A stretch of DNA of 14,419 nucleotides from Ignavibacteriaceae bacterium (GCA_031292465.1 JARLHB010000441.1:1-14419); one strand, 5' to 3'. Shown: positions 5,228 through 13,628, numbered from the stretch's first letter. Numbers and translations are program-made. The notes: generated by a model not told the origin, from the letters alone.

Positions 5228-6706
5228 ATGATAATAAAAACATCACCGGACGAAATTCAGAATTATTTATCAGACGCTTCCAACTACAAGGGGTTTTGTG
5301 AGGCTGTGTATTTCCCTGAAAACGAACAGGATATTTCCGGTATACTAAAAGAAGCATCCATTAAGAATACACCCGTTACAATTTCGGGAAACGGAACAGG
5401 CCTTACAGGCGCAAGGGTTCCGCAGGGCGGTATTGTAATTTCTACAGAAAAGCTGAACAAAATAATTGAAATTAATAAGGAACAGCTTTCAGCTGAAGTT
5501 GAACCGGGAGTGCTGCTTTCGGATTTTCAGGAGAAAGTAAAAGGACAAAATCTTTTATATCCGCCTGATCCCACAGAAAAGAACTGCTTTATTGGCGGAA
5601 CGGTCGCAACAAATGCGTCAGGTGAAAAAACATTTAAATACGGGCCGACAAGAGATTATATAACAGAACTTAATATCGTTCTGCCTGACGGAGATATTTT
5701 AAGACTGAAAAGAGGTTCAAATATAGCTGTTGGTTATAATATTTCTTTAAAGACTGAAGCAGGACGAATTATAAATATAGCTTTGCCGGAATACAAAATG
5801 CCGGCAACAAAAAATGCCGCCGGATATTATTGCAAAGGAAATATGGATGCGATTGACCTGTTCATAGGTTCTGAAGGAACTCTTGGAGTAATATCAAAGA
5901 TAAAGTTAAAACTTGTTCCTCTGCCGGAAAAATTAATTTCATGTGTAATATTCTTCTTTGAAGAGACTGACGCACTAAATTTTATAGCAACAGCAAGGGA
6001 AATATCTTATAACACGCGGCTAAAGAACAGTGCCGGAGAGATTGATGCTTTAGCGTTAGAGTATTTTGATGAAAGAGCGCTAAACTTTTTGCGTGACGAT
6101 TACAACCGGATTCCGGACAATGCAAAAGCGGCAGTCTGGTTTGAGCAGGAAGTAAAACAGGAGAATGAAGATGCTTATTTTGAAAAATGGTTAGCTCTGA
6201 TTTCTGATTTCAACGGCGATGAAGAAAGTGCATGGTTTGCGGTAACTGAAGAAGATAAAAAGAAAATACTTGAATTCCGTCATTCAATATCTGTAAAAAT
6301 TAATGAGTATATCTCAAAAAAGAACTTAAAAAAACTCGGTACCGATGTAGCGGTACCCCATGAAAAGTTTAAGGAATTATATTTTTATTCAAAGCAGTTG
6401 GTACAGGAACAAAATCTTGCTTATGTTATATACAGGCATGCCGGCAATTCCCACATTCATTTGAATATGCTTCCGGACAGCGAAGAACAATATAAGACAG
6501 GAGTAAGTCTTTATAGTGAAATATGCAGGAAAGCAATTGAATTAGGAGGAACTGTATCTGCGGAACATGGTATTGGAAAATTAAAGACAGGCTATTTCAA
6601 TTTAATGTATGGGGAAGATACAATACATAAAATGATCGGATTAAAAAAGATTTTTGATCCGAACATGATTTTAGGAAAAGGAAATATTTTTAATATTACT
6701 ACATGA
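5228..6706 (+). CDS. FAD-linked D-2-hydroxyacid dehydrogenase (GlcD / D-lactate dehydrogenase type)
   Basis: A 492-residue flavoprotein likely oxidising a D-2-hydroxy acid such as D-lactate, glycolate or D-2-hydroxyglutarate to the 2-keto acid. The PCMH-type FAD domain covers about 20-235: GNGTGLTGARVPQGG (54-68), PDPTEKNCFIGGTVATNASG (113-132), YGPTRDYI (138-145) and FIGSEGTLGVI (212-222). The C-terminal FAD-oxidase domain has YRHAGNSHIHLN (402-413) and SAEHGIG (444-450), whose His and Glu residues bind the metal and substrate in this family. No signal peptide, membrane segment or Fe-S cluster motif is seen, so electrons probably leave to a separate acceptor such as ETF or a quinone-linked partner. 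ATG at 5228 lacks a Shine-Dalgarno. The TGA stop lies inside a terminator stem. The gene converges on the ETF/acyl-CoA dehydrogenase operon, which encodes a possible acceptor. The exact substrate is not decidable here. Confidence 0.88.
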   Translation: MIIKTSPDEIQNYLSDASNYKGFCEAVYFPENEQDISGILKEASIKNTPVTISGNGTGLTGARVPQGGIVISTEKLNKIIEINKEQLSAEVEPGVLLSDFQEKVKGQNLLYPPDPTEKNCFIGGTVATNASGEKTFKYGPTRDYITELNIVLPDGDILRLKRGSNIAVGYNISLKTEAGRIINIALPEYKMPATKNAAGYYCKGNMDAIDLFIGSEGTLGVISKIKLKLVPLPEKLISCVIFFFEETDALNFIATAREISYNTRLKNSAGEIDALALEYFDERALNFLRDDYNRIPDNAKAAVWFEQEVKQENEDAYFEKWLALISDFNGDEESAWFAVTEEDKKKILEFRHSISVKINEYISKKNLKKLGTDVAVPHEKFKELYFYSKQLVQEQNLAYVIYRHAGNSHIHLNMLPDSEEQYKTGVSLYSEICRKAIELGGTVSAEHGIGKLKTGYFNLMYGEDTIHKMIGLKKIFDPNMILGKGNIFNITT

Positions 6707-6729
6707 GACTCACTTAAAAGTGAGCCTCA
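6704..6729. terminator. Bidirectional hairpin between convergent genes
   Basis: Two 12-base arms, TGAGACTCACTT (6704-6715) and AAGTGAGCCTCA (6718-6729), are complementary at 11 of 12 positions around AA; the top pairs would open to form the loop. The first arm begins with the TGA stop of the dehydrogenase, and the second ends 12 bases before the stop of the opposing 70-residue gene. A-rich sequence follows on the plus strand rather than a clean T-run, so strength is uncertain, but position between convergent stops supports termination. Confidence 0.6.
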
Positions 6730-6741
6730 CACATAAAAATA

Positions 6742-6954
6742 TTAAAAATAGAAATCTCTCACTTCAACTTCAGTTGCTTCAGGATCATGCTTAAGAAGGA
6801 AATCAATAAACTCTTTAGCGTAGACTTTATCTTTATTTTCCTTTTTAAATGCCTCAACAAGCTCTTCAAGCTTTTGATGGTCTAAAGAACTATTAAGGTA
6901 ATGTTTTTCTTCGCGGTCGTCGAAGAACCTGTAAATAATGCAGCTCTTGCTCAT
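6742..6954 (-). CDS. 70-residue hypothetical protein at the end of the ETF operon
   Basis: I do not recognise this family. The product is small, acidic/basic mixed and probably soluble: a beta-like start (SCIIYRFF), then a charged helical centre (KLEELVEAFKKENKD) and an end VEVRDFYF. It has no signal peptide, cysteine cluster or membrane helix; its single Cys is C5. It begins with ATG 18 bases after the acyl-CoA dehydrogenase stop, with a G-rich CCGGGG stretch upstream that may act as a weak ribosome-binding site. Tight spacing and a common strand make it the last cistron of the etfB-etfA-acyl-CoA dehydrogenase operon. A role linked to that pathway is inference only. The coding call rests on context and sensible composition. 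Confidence 0.65.
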   Translation of the reverse strand: MSKSCIIYRFFDDREEKHYLNSSLDHQKLEELVEAFKKENKDKVYAKEFIDFLLKHDPEATEVEVRDFYF

Positions 6955-6972
6955 AGTTTAACCCCGGAAATA

Positions 6973-8694
6973 TTAAATTAAAATTGTATCTGCGTGAAGG
7001 ACATCAGAATATAATTCATTTTTTATTGATTCGGCATTTTTTCTGGCCTTTGAGAGGCTGTCCAGAATGTACCGTCTTGCCGTAAAAACTTTCTGCTGGC
7101 GAGTATTAGCTTCATTAAGCAACAGGAAGCCGGTGTAAATATAGCCATACATTTCTACTAAATCTTTAGCTGCAACATCCTGGAAATTTGAATCTTTTTT
7201 GTCTTTTACATATTTAAGACAATCCTTATACAACTCTCTCATTTCTTTTAGACAATCGAGAAGTTTTATCAAATTTCCTTTATATTCTTTCTTTTCCTGG
7301 TCATCAAAAAATTCTGCAAAAATATCATTTATTGCGCCACCCGTAGCAGCAACAACCTGTAATTGGGATGTGCCCTCATATATATTTGTTATACGGGCAT
7401 CGCGTGTCAGTCTTTCAACGCTGAATTCTTTCATATAACCGGTTCCGCCGTGTATTTGCAGCGAATCATAAGAAATTTTGTTTGCTGATTCGCTAAGAAA
7501 AAACTTGCTAAGCGGAGTTAAGAATGATACTATTTTATTAGCGTGCTTTAATTTTTCATTCGCATCTGCAAAAGGTTTCTTTGCAGCTTTAAGGCCATCT
7601 ACAAGATCTTCATATTTCTCTTTTTTATCAAGCCATACACACGTTGAATAGTATAACGATCTGTTTGCTTCAATAGTAACTTTCATTTCTATAAGCATAT
7701 TGGATATAACAGGCAGGTAATAAATAGACTTACCAAACTGCTCTCTTGCTTTTGCATATTTAAGAGCTTCTTCATAAGCTTCTTGTGCTATTCCAAGAGA
7801 CTGCGCTCCTATACCAATGCGCGCCCTGTTCATCAAATAGATAACATATTTAAGAAGCCCGAATCTTTTGGCTCCGACTAATTGCGCAGGAGTGTCATTA
7901 AATTGAAGTTCGCATGTCGGCGAGCCGTGAATACCAAGTTTATGTTCAATACGGCGTACTATTAAAGTATCGTCGCGGTGGCACACAAACATACTCAGTC
8001 CACGGGCATCTTTTGTACCCGGTTCGGATCTTGCAAGTACAAGCAGTACATCGCCGTTGCCGTTTGTAATAAATCTTTTTACTCCGCGTAAAAACCATTT
8101 ACCGTTTTCATCCTGATAAGCAGTTAATTTAACTGCCTGCAAATCTGATCCGGCATCAGGCTCTGTTAACGCCATTGCTCCGGTAAATTCTCCTGAAGCA
8201 AGGCCCGGCAGGAATTCTTCTTTTTGAATTTCATCTGCAAACTGAGCTATTGTTTTTCCTATATCCTGCAAACCAAAAAGATTCATTAAGGAAGCATCTG
8301 CGCGTGAAATCATCTCTACTGCAACCATGTAGATTGTTGTAGGAAAGTTCAAACCGCCGTATTCACGGGGTAAAATTAATCCCATTAGCTCTGCTTTTGA
8401 CAGGATATCGAGAGCTTCGCGAGTTCCTTTAGCATAACTTACCTTACCATCCTTAAAAGCAGCGCCTTCTTCATCAATAGAAGCAGCCCGGGGTGCAATA
8501 TAATTTGCCGCAATATCTCCGACAACTTCCATTATCTTTCTATAATTTTCTATTGCATCTTCATAATTAACAGGAGCATAATTAAACTTTTCCGCCTGTT
8601 TATAGTTGTCTTCCAATAGTTCAACAACTTCTTTTAAGTCCAGTTTTTCAAACTGATAAACCAGGTCGGTATTATCTAAAAAATAATTTGCCAT
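6973..8694 (-). CDS. Acyl-CoA dehydrogenase, long form with C-terminal extension
   Basis: A flavoenzyme that introduces the trans-2,3 double bond into an acyl-CoA and passes electrons to ETF. The 573-residue product is much longer than the 380-400 of short and medium chain enzymes. Numbering from the upstream TTG codon, the N-terminal helical domain runs to about 170. The first family signature, AMALTEPDAGSDL, is at 174-186, with the beta domain following. The helical domain carries YAKAREQFGKSI (314-325). The second signature lies at 414-448, with catalytic Glu in NIYEGTSQLQ (E441). An insertion of charged residues near 357-390 and a helical tail of about 120 residues after 455 distinguish it. 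ATG at 8694 is preferred over the TTG at 8697; both lie within five bases of the etfA stop, implying translational coupling. Its neighbours etfB and etfA encode its probable electron acceptor. Chain-length preference cannot be read. Confidence 0.93.
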   Translation of the reverse strand: MANYFLDNTDLVYQFEKLDLKEVVELLEDNYKQAEKFNYAPVNYEDAIENYRKIMEVVGDIAANYIAPRAASIDEEGAAFKDGKVSYAKGTREALDILSKAELMGLILPREYGGLNFPTTIYMVAVEMISRADASLMNLFGLQDIGKTIAQFADEIQKEEFLPGLASGEFTGAMALTEPDAGSDLQAVKLTAYQDENGKWFLRGVKRFITNGNGDVLLVLARSEPGTKDARGLSMFVCHRDDTLIVRRIEHKLGIHGSPTCELQFNDTPAQLVGAKRFGLLKYVIYLMNRARIGIGAQSLGIAQEAYEEALKYAKAREQFGKSIYYLPVISNMLIEMKVTIEANRSLYYSTCVWLDKKEKYEDLVDGLKAAKKPFADANEKLKHANKIVSFLTPLSKFFLSESANKISYDSLQIHGGTGYMKEFSVERLTRDARITNIYEGTSQLQVVAATGGAINDIFAEFFDDQEKKEYKGNLIKLLDCLKEMRELYKDCLKYVKDKKDSNFQDVAAKDLVEMYGYIYTGFLLLNEANTRQQKVFTARRYILDSLSKARKNAESIKNELYSDVLHADTILI

Positions 8695-8698
8695 CAAA

Positions 8699-9718
8699 TC
8701 ATCTCAACTTTTGCTTGAATACGTTTATAAACATCGGAATGATCTGCATTGCATCGCCGACAATTCCATAATGAGCAATACTGAAAATAGGCGCATCAGG
8801 GTCTGAATTTATTGCAATAATTTTATTGGATTCATTCATACCTGCCCTGTGCTGTATAGCGCCGCTAATTCCACAAGCTATGTAAAGTTTAGGCCTTACA
8901 GTTACGCCTGTTTGTCCAACCTGGCGGTCAGCGGTTAAAAATCCCGCATCAACAGCCGCACGTGAACCTGCAACTTCACCGCCAAGTAACGCGGCAAGTT
9001 CCTGGATAAGTTTAAAATTACTTTTAGACCCGATTCCATAACCTCCTGAAACAATAATAGAAGCGCCTTTTAAATTAACCTTGTTTTCCTGGCGGTGCTG
9101 TTCTATTATTTTTACAAGATTATCAAATTCATTGGATACATACGGTATCTCGGTAATTCTTCCATTAACGGGAACCGGAAGCGGATCTAACCGCATTACG
9201 CCTTCCCTTACAGTAGCCATTTGAATTTCAACTTCGGGGGTAATAATTGTTGCAATTATATTTCCGCCAAAAGCGGGCCTAATCTGAAGAAGAAGATTTT
9301 CATAATCATTTTTAAGGTATTTAACATTAGATATTTGCAAATCCGTACAGTCTGCTGTTAAACCGCCTTTTGTATGCGAAGCTACTCTGGGAGCTAAATC
9401 TCTTCCAATTACTGTTGCGCCAAAAAGTATAATACGGGGTTTATGTAATTCAGCCAGCTCTGTTAATATCCTGCTGTACGGCATAGTTCTGTAATGCTCA
9501 AGTTCAGGGCTGTCAATAACAAGCGCTTCTACTGCACCATATTTGAATGTTTCTGCTGCAAGTTGTTTTATTTTACTTCCAATAACAACGGCTTTTAAAT
9601 TTCCATTCAGATTTTCAGCTAATTTCCTACCCTTAGATAAAAGCTCAAAGCTTACATCTGCAGGCTTACCGTTCCGCTGTTCAATAAAAACCCAAACATC
9701 TTTATTTTGTATCTTCAC
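8699..9718 (-). CDS. etfA: Electron transfer flavoprotein alpha subunit
   Basis: EtfA holds the FAD of ETF that accepts electrons from dehydrogenases. The 339 residues show the N-terminal nucleotide-binding-like domain (WVFIEQRNGKPADVSFELL) and the C-terminal FAD-binding domain: SGGYGIGSKSNF (224-235), GSRAAVDAGFLTADRQVGQT (251-270), the VTVRPKLYIACGISGAIQH segment (272-290) with its Ser and His contacts to FAD, and INSDPDAPIF (303-312). The GVTVRPKLY wording is like anaerobe-type ETFs rather than the mitochondrial GKIVAPxLY. The start is GTG at 9718, supported by AGGA (9726-9729) placed 7 bases upstream and overlapping the end of etfB. The gap to etfB is 4 bases and to the acyl-CoA dehydrogenase ATG is 4 bases, so all three are one transcript. 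Confidence 0.95.
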   Translation of the reverse strand: MKIQNKDVWVFIEQRNGKPADVSFELLSKGRKLAENLNGNLKAVVIGSKIKQLAAETFKYGAVEALVIDSPELEHYRTMPYSRILTELAELHKPRIILFGATVIGRDLAPRVASHTKGGLTADCTDLQISNVKYLKNDYENLLLQIRPAFGGNIIATIITPEVEIQMATVREGVMRLDPLPVPVNGRITEIPYVSNEFDNLVKIIEQHRQENKVNLKGASIIVSGGYGIGSKSNFKLIQELAALLGGEVAGSRAAVDAGFLTADRQVGQTGVTVRPKLYIACGISGAIQHRAGMNESNKIIAINSDPDAPIFSIAHYGIVGDAMQIIPMFINVFKQKLR

Positions 9719-9722
9719 GGAT

Positions 9723-10613
9723 TTATCCTAGAATATGATCTTCCATTAATTTATCAATTAAATTACTTATACCTGCTTTATTCGGCTCTACCATTTCCTG
9801 GTTTCCGCCGGCAAGCACCACAGAATCTATTTTATGAACTTTAGTTGGCGAGCCATGAACACCGCATCTTGCTTCATCAAGTTTCAAATCATCCATCGTA
9901 AATGTCTGAATATATAGGTGCTTAGACTGGTATTCTTCCTTCAACTGGTCTGTATAAAGAAGTGAATTCCCTTCGGCAAGTTTTTCTAACTCCAAAAGAG
10001 TTTTTGAATTTTTGTACGCCATTACTCTTTTAGCTTTGAATGGGCGGGGAAAAGCCGAGTCTTTCAAAGCGGTAATCAAAACAGGCAGTTTCGATTCAAG
10101 GATTTCATAACCGCCGTCAATTTTCCGCCTTACTTTTACAGAAGTTTCTGTTACTTCAAGAATTTCTTCAGCATAAGTGATTTGAGGGATGTTCAATTTC
10201 TCCGCAGTCTGAGGGCCTACCTGAGCAGTATCTCCATCTATTGCCTGTCTTCCGGCAAAGACAAAATCATAATTACCAACTTTTTTTATAGCTTCGGCAA
10301 GAACATATGATGTTGCAAGAGTATCTGCGCCTGCAAATTTTCTGTCACTAATTAATATAGCCTCATCTGCACCCATAAAAAGGCATTCACGCAGTATGTC
10401 TGATGCACGCGGAGGGCCCATTGTAACAACAGTAACTTTGCCGCCGTGCTCGTCTTTTATTCGCAAAGCTAATTCGAGCGCTGCTCTGTCTTCGTGATTA
10501 AAAATAGCAGGAAGCTTGGCTCTGTTTACTGTGCCGTCTTCCTTCATAACCTGGCCGGATATATTAGCAGTGTCAGGTACCTGCTTTACCATAACGATAC
10601 TATGCAAATCCAT
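9723..10613 (-). CDS. etfB: Electron transfer flavoprotein beta subunit, bifurcating-type motif
   Basis: EtfB pairs with EtfA; in simple ETFs it holds AMP, in bifurcating ETFs a second FAD and the NADH site. The 296 residues begin MDLHSIVMVKQVPDT, matching the usual EtfB start with about two extra residues. Other features are VTMGPPRASDILRECLFMGA (63-82), SDRKFAGADTLATS (89-102) and the nucleotide-binding GRQAIDGDTAQVGP (121-134). That last motif is the form found in electron-bifurcating ETFs of anaerobes; mitochondrial-type proteins have a D-x-x-N-Q-T-G-Q version. The family is normally about 250-265 long; here roughly 35 extra residues lie between KAKRVMAYK (193-201) and the HGSPTKV segment (253-259). 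ATG at 10613 is the first cistron of the ETF operon, 102 bases after the histidine kinase. I could not find a convincing promoter in that gap. Confidence 0.94.
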   Translation of the reverse strand: MDLHSIVMVKQVPDTANISGQVMKEDGTVNRAKLPAIFNHEDRAALELALRIKDEHGGKVTVVTMGPPRASDILRECLFMGADEAILISDRKFAGADTLATSYVLAEAIKKVGNYDFVFAGRQAIDGDTAQVGPQTAEKLNIPQITYAEEILEVTETSVKVRRKIDGGYEILESKLPVLITALKDSAFPRPFKAKRVMAYKNSKTLLELEKLAEGNSLLYTDQLKEEYQSKHLYIQTFTMDDLKLDEARCGVHGSPTKVHKIDSVVLAGGNQEMVEPNKAGISNLIDKLMEDHILG

Positions 10614-10715
10614 AGCGTCCCATTTTATTAATGCGGTAAAATTACAAAAATTCTCCGTGTATTAAAATAAATTTGATGGAAAAATATTTGGCTGTATAAA
10701 AATTTTTTAGAAAAA

Positions 10716-13544
10716 TTACTTTGCAAGCGGTAAAGTAAACTTAAACTCACTTCCCTCATTAATTTTACTATTCACTTCGATATGCCCGTTATTTTTATCA
10801 ATAAATTCTTTGCAAAGCACTAAACCCAGGCCTGTTCCTCTTTCTCTTGCAGTACCTTCAGTAGAAATGTTCTCATCAATCTTAAAAAGTTTCTTTAAAT
10901 TCCCCGGCAGTATACCAACACCATTATCTTTTATGGTTATTTCCGCAACATTATTGTTCTTTATCGCCCGGATACAAATTCTACCGCCGGGTTTTGTAAA
11001 TTTTATTGCGTTGGAAACTAAATTCCTTATTATTATATCCGTCATGTCTTCATCAGCAAATACAACCAGATGCGGCTCTACACATATTTCAATTTCTATT
11101 TTTTTCTCCGAAGTATTAATTTGGAAAATTCCCACTATCCGTTGTATTAATGATTCAAGGTGAAAGTTTTCCGGATCAAACTTAATTTTGCCTGTCTGCA
11201 TCCTTGACCAGTCAAGCAGGTTTTCCAACAATTTAAAAACATTTTTTAACGAATGGTTAAGATGTCCCGCATATGTTTTAATTTCATCTGCCGTAAGGCT
11301 TTCCAGCTGCGTTGATAAAATATCTGAGAAACCTAACAGCCCTGTAAACGGGCTTCTAAGATCATGCGCAACAATTGAAAAGAATTTATCTTTGCTTTTG
11401 TTTATATCTTCTAACCTGGAATTTAATTCTGCCATTTCTTTGGCATTTTTCTCAAGCGTAACCCTGTTATCATCCAATTCCACCAAATAGTGTTGAATCC
11501 TTATTTCAGCATGCCTTCTTTCAGTTATATCTCTAATAATTGATATAACATTACCATCCCGTAATGGAACAATGCGGGCTTCTTTGTATAATATATTCTC
11601 ATTAATATTATACTCATATTCAAAAACTTGCGGTTGATTATTGTTAAAGGCTTTTTCGGCATGAATTAAAAAATATTGCGAAATATGAGGCTCAAAAATA
11701 TCCTTAATGTTCTTACCCAAAAGGCTTTTATGATACAATAAATCAGAGTTGTTTGGTGTATTATAATCTAAGATAATTCCTTCACGCGTAAACATTATTA
11801 CTATATCAGGTATAGCATTCAATATGGTTTTATAACGTTCCTGACTTTTTGATAATTCCTGTTCGTAGCGCTTCCTTGCGGTAATATCGATTGCAATTGC
11901 CTGGTATCCTGCAAGTAAGTTATTTTTATATATGGCCACAAGCCTTACAAGCGATGTATGAATGCCATTGTTGGCATCAACAAAATTTATGTCGCACATA
12001 TTAAAGTCTTTAGCTACAGCCTCTTTCATTATCCGGCCAAGCAAAGGAATGTCATCTTTGGAGACAAAATCAAAAACATTCTTTCCAAGCATCTCTTCTG
12101 CAGGATATTTCAGCATTTTACCGAACCAATAATTAGCTGTTTTTATTATCCCATTCTCATCAGTGGTATAAATTCCATCATAAGAATTCTCAAAAAGTTT
12201 CTCATATAAAAATTTTGTATAATTAGTTTCAGATTTAAGTACCTCATACGAAATTATTTCTTTTAAAACCGCAGCAATAACAGAAACTCCTACTATTACA
12301 AGCGCCCCGGTAGCATCGGGAATAAAATATCTGATTTTATCAATAATTAAAAAGATTGCTAATAATCCGGCGCTATAAAATAAAAGCACTATTCTATTCC
12401 GTTGCTGAACGACAGGGATAAAGGCCGCAAGTGTAAGCGGTGACAATATAAAAGCATTATCAGAAACTTTAAACATCCACGCAGCAATGATTATAAACGA
12501 ATAACGAAATGACCAAACGGCTTTTCCTGAAAACCTGCCTGCAAAATATTCATCAAAACATATCATCAACATAAATAGTATGTATGTTAGATATAATTCG
12601 TTGTTGTATGCGGAGAACAAATTGTCAAGAGCTGAAATTGAGGCTGATAATGCTATTATAAGAAATACAGCACGGGCTGTAATGGATGTTGAAGTAAAAT
12701 CAAATCCGGCCGAAGAGTCTTGCCTCCCGGAAGAAGTTCTGAAAAAAAGAACTATACCGACACCCAAAATGATTAATAACAAAACAATTTCAGGCAATTT
12801 GTTTAATTTCCATTCAAACTTTATATCGCTTATATCTACAGCAGTATTTACATTTGGATCAAATGTAATTGCTACTTTTCGAATAGTCTTGTTCAGGGAG
12901 TAAAGATTATTATATATCCCGCCTGCATCATTTTTGTTTTTTACGGAAAGCTTCAAAGGGACAATAAGATCAGTCCAGTTCCTGCCCGGAATAACTGCAT
13001 ATTGGAAATAATCTTCAGCTTCTCTAGTCGTTTCATCAGAAAGGCTGTCGGTTAGGCCGATCCGGAACTTAGTTGGCTGCCCCATTGTCCTGCATCTTAT
13101 AATAAGATTTGCATTTAATGGGACATTATCATGCAGGTAGATAACAACACCCTTATCTGTACTTTCGCTTTGTTTCAAAGATAAATGTAAATAATTTTTA
13201 ACCGAAGATTCATTCTTAATGCCGATTTTTATTTCGGAAGAATCCGTACTATTTAAAAATATTGTACCCTGAGTTAATAAATTTTTAGGAGTGATTGAAG
13301 AAATTTTAATTGGCACATACGAATAAGTACTATGCGAGTTGAAAATTAAATAATACTCAGCTTCAAGGAACAGCACAAGAGGAATTAAGAGTAAAGCGCG
13401 GATGATTTTAATTCGTAAATTATCAGACAAATCCGGAAAGTAATCATACTTCTTTTGGGATGCTATTGGGAATGCGACAAGATATTTTACATCGGCTATA
13501 AGCTTCCTGAAGTAAAGCAATATTTTTCGTATTTCAGCCAGCAC
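10716..13544 (-). CDS. Membrane-bound PAS sensor histidine kinase
   Basis: A 942-residue kinase. Domains in order: a cytoplasmic N-terminus; a membrane helix about 47-68; an extracytoplasmic beta-rich module about 75-245 whose end (NWTDLIVPLKL..IRKVAITFDPN..VDISDIKFE) recalls CBM11/CIA30-like jelly rolls; a helix at 252-267; several helices between 290 and 430. Then come PAS 1 (about 445-560), PAS 2 (about 567-675), a coiled coil (about 676-718) and the kinase core. The core has the H-box FFSIVAHDLRSP (phosphoacceptor H727), the N-box NLVSNAIKFT (841-850), DNGVGI (873-878) and GTGLGL (903-908). All catalytic boxes are intact; no receiver domain is attached and no response regulator lies in the window. 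The GTG start at 13544 is supported by AGGGA (13551-13555), 6 bases upstream. It is upstream of etfB on the same strand with a 102-base gap, so a link to the ETF operon is possible but unproven. Confidence 0.92.
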   Translation of the reverse strand: MLAEIRKILLYFRKLIADVKYLVAFPIASQKKYDYFPDLSDNLRIKIIRALLLIPLVLFLEAEYYLIFNSHSTYSYVPIKISSITPKNLLTQGTIFLNSTDSSEIKIGIKNESSVKNYLHLSLKQSESTDKGVVIYLHDNVPLNANLIIRCRTMGQPTKFRIGLTDSLSDETTREAEDYFQYAVIPGRNWTDLIVPLKLSVKNKNDAGGIYNNLYSLNKTIRKVAITFDPNVNTAVDISDIKFEWKLNKLPEIVLLLIILGVGIVLFFRTSSGRQDSSAGFDFTSTSITARAVFLIIALSASISALDNLFSAYNNELYLTYILFMLMICFDEYFAGRFSGKAVWSFRYSFIIIAAWMFKVSDNAFILSPLTLAAFIPVVQQRNRIVLLFYSAGLLAIFLIIDKIRYFIPDATGALVIVGVSVIAAVLKEIISYEVLKSETNYTKFLYEKLFENSYDGIYTTDENGIIKTANYWFGKMLKYPAEEMLGKNVFDFVSKDDIPLLGRIMKEAVAKDFNMCDINFVDANNGIHTSLVRLVAIYKNNLLAGYQAIAIDITARKRYEQELSKSQERYKTILNAIPDIVIMFTREGIILDYNTPNNSDLLYHKSLLGKNIKDIFEPHISQYFLIHAEKAFNNNQPQVFEYEYNINENILYKEARIVPLRDGNVISIIRDITERRHAEIRIQHYLVELDDNRVTLEKNAKEMAELNSRLEDINKSKDKFFSIVAHDLRSPFTGLLGFSDILSTQLESLTADEIKTYAGHLNHSLKNVFKLLENLLDWSRMQTGKIKFDPENFHLESLIQRIVGIFQINTSEKKIEIEICVEPHLVVFADEDMTDIIIRNLVSNAIKFTKPGGRICIRAIKNNNVAEITIKDNGVGILPGNLKKLFKIDENISTEGTARERGTGLGLVLCKEFIDKNNGHIEVNSKINEGSEFKFTLPLAK

Positions 13545-13583
13545 GATTTTTCCCTATTAAAAATCAAATAACCGCTGCATAGG

Positions 13584-13589
13584 ATTATA
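13584..13589 (-). promoter_or_regulatory. Possible -10 box of the histidine kinase gene
   Basis: Consensus TATAAT on the minus strand, about 40 bases before the GTG start. No -35 hexamer resembling TTGACA lies at the right distance; the left arm of the 12-base inverted repeat occupies the spacer. The call is therefore weak and might reflect an activator-dependent promoter. Confidence 0.35.
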
Positions 13590-13600
13590 AAAGCTACATC

Positions 13601-13628
13601 TTTTAATAAGTAAGAACACTTATTTAAA
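13601..13628. repeat. AT-rich inverted repeat upstream of the histidine kinase
   Basis: Arms TTTTAATAAGT (13601-13611) and ACTTATTTAAA (13618-13628) pair at 10 of 11 positions around the loop AAGAAC. It lies just upstream of the possible kinase -10 box and could be an operator there. Confidence 0.35.

Noticed and set aside
10614..10715. Separate promoter for etfB after the kinase gene
   Set aside because: No -35/-10 pair or TAnnTTTG motif with proper spacing could be found; the gap is AT-rich and gives only partial matches.
10810..12903. Several open frames of 80-120 codons opposite the histidine kinase
   Set aside because: They lie wholly inside the kinase on the other strand, have no recognisable domains and are best explained as shadows of its coding sequence.
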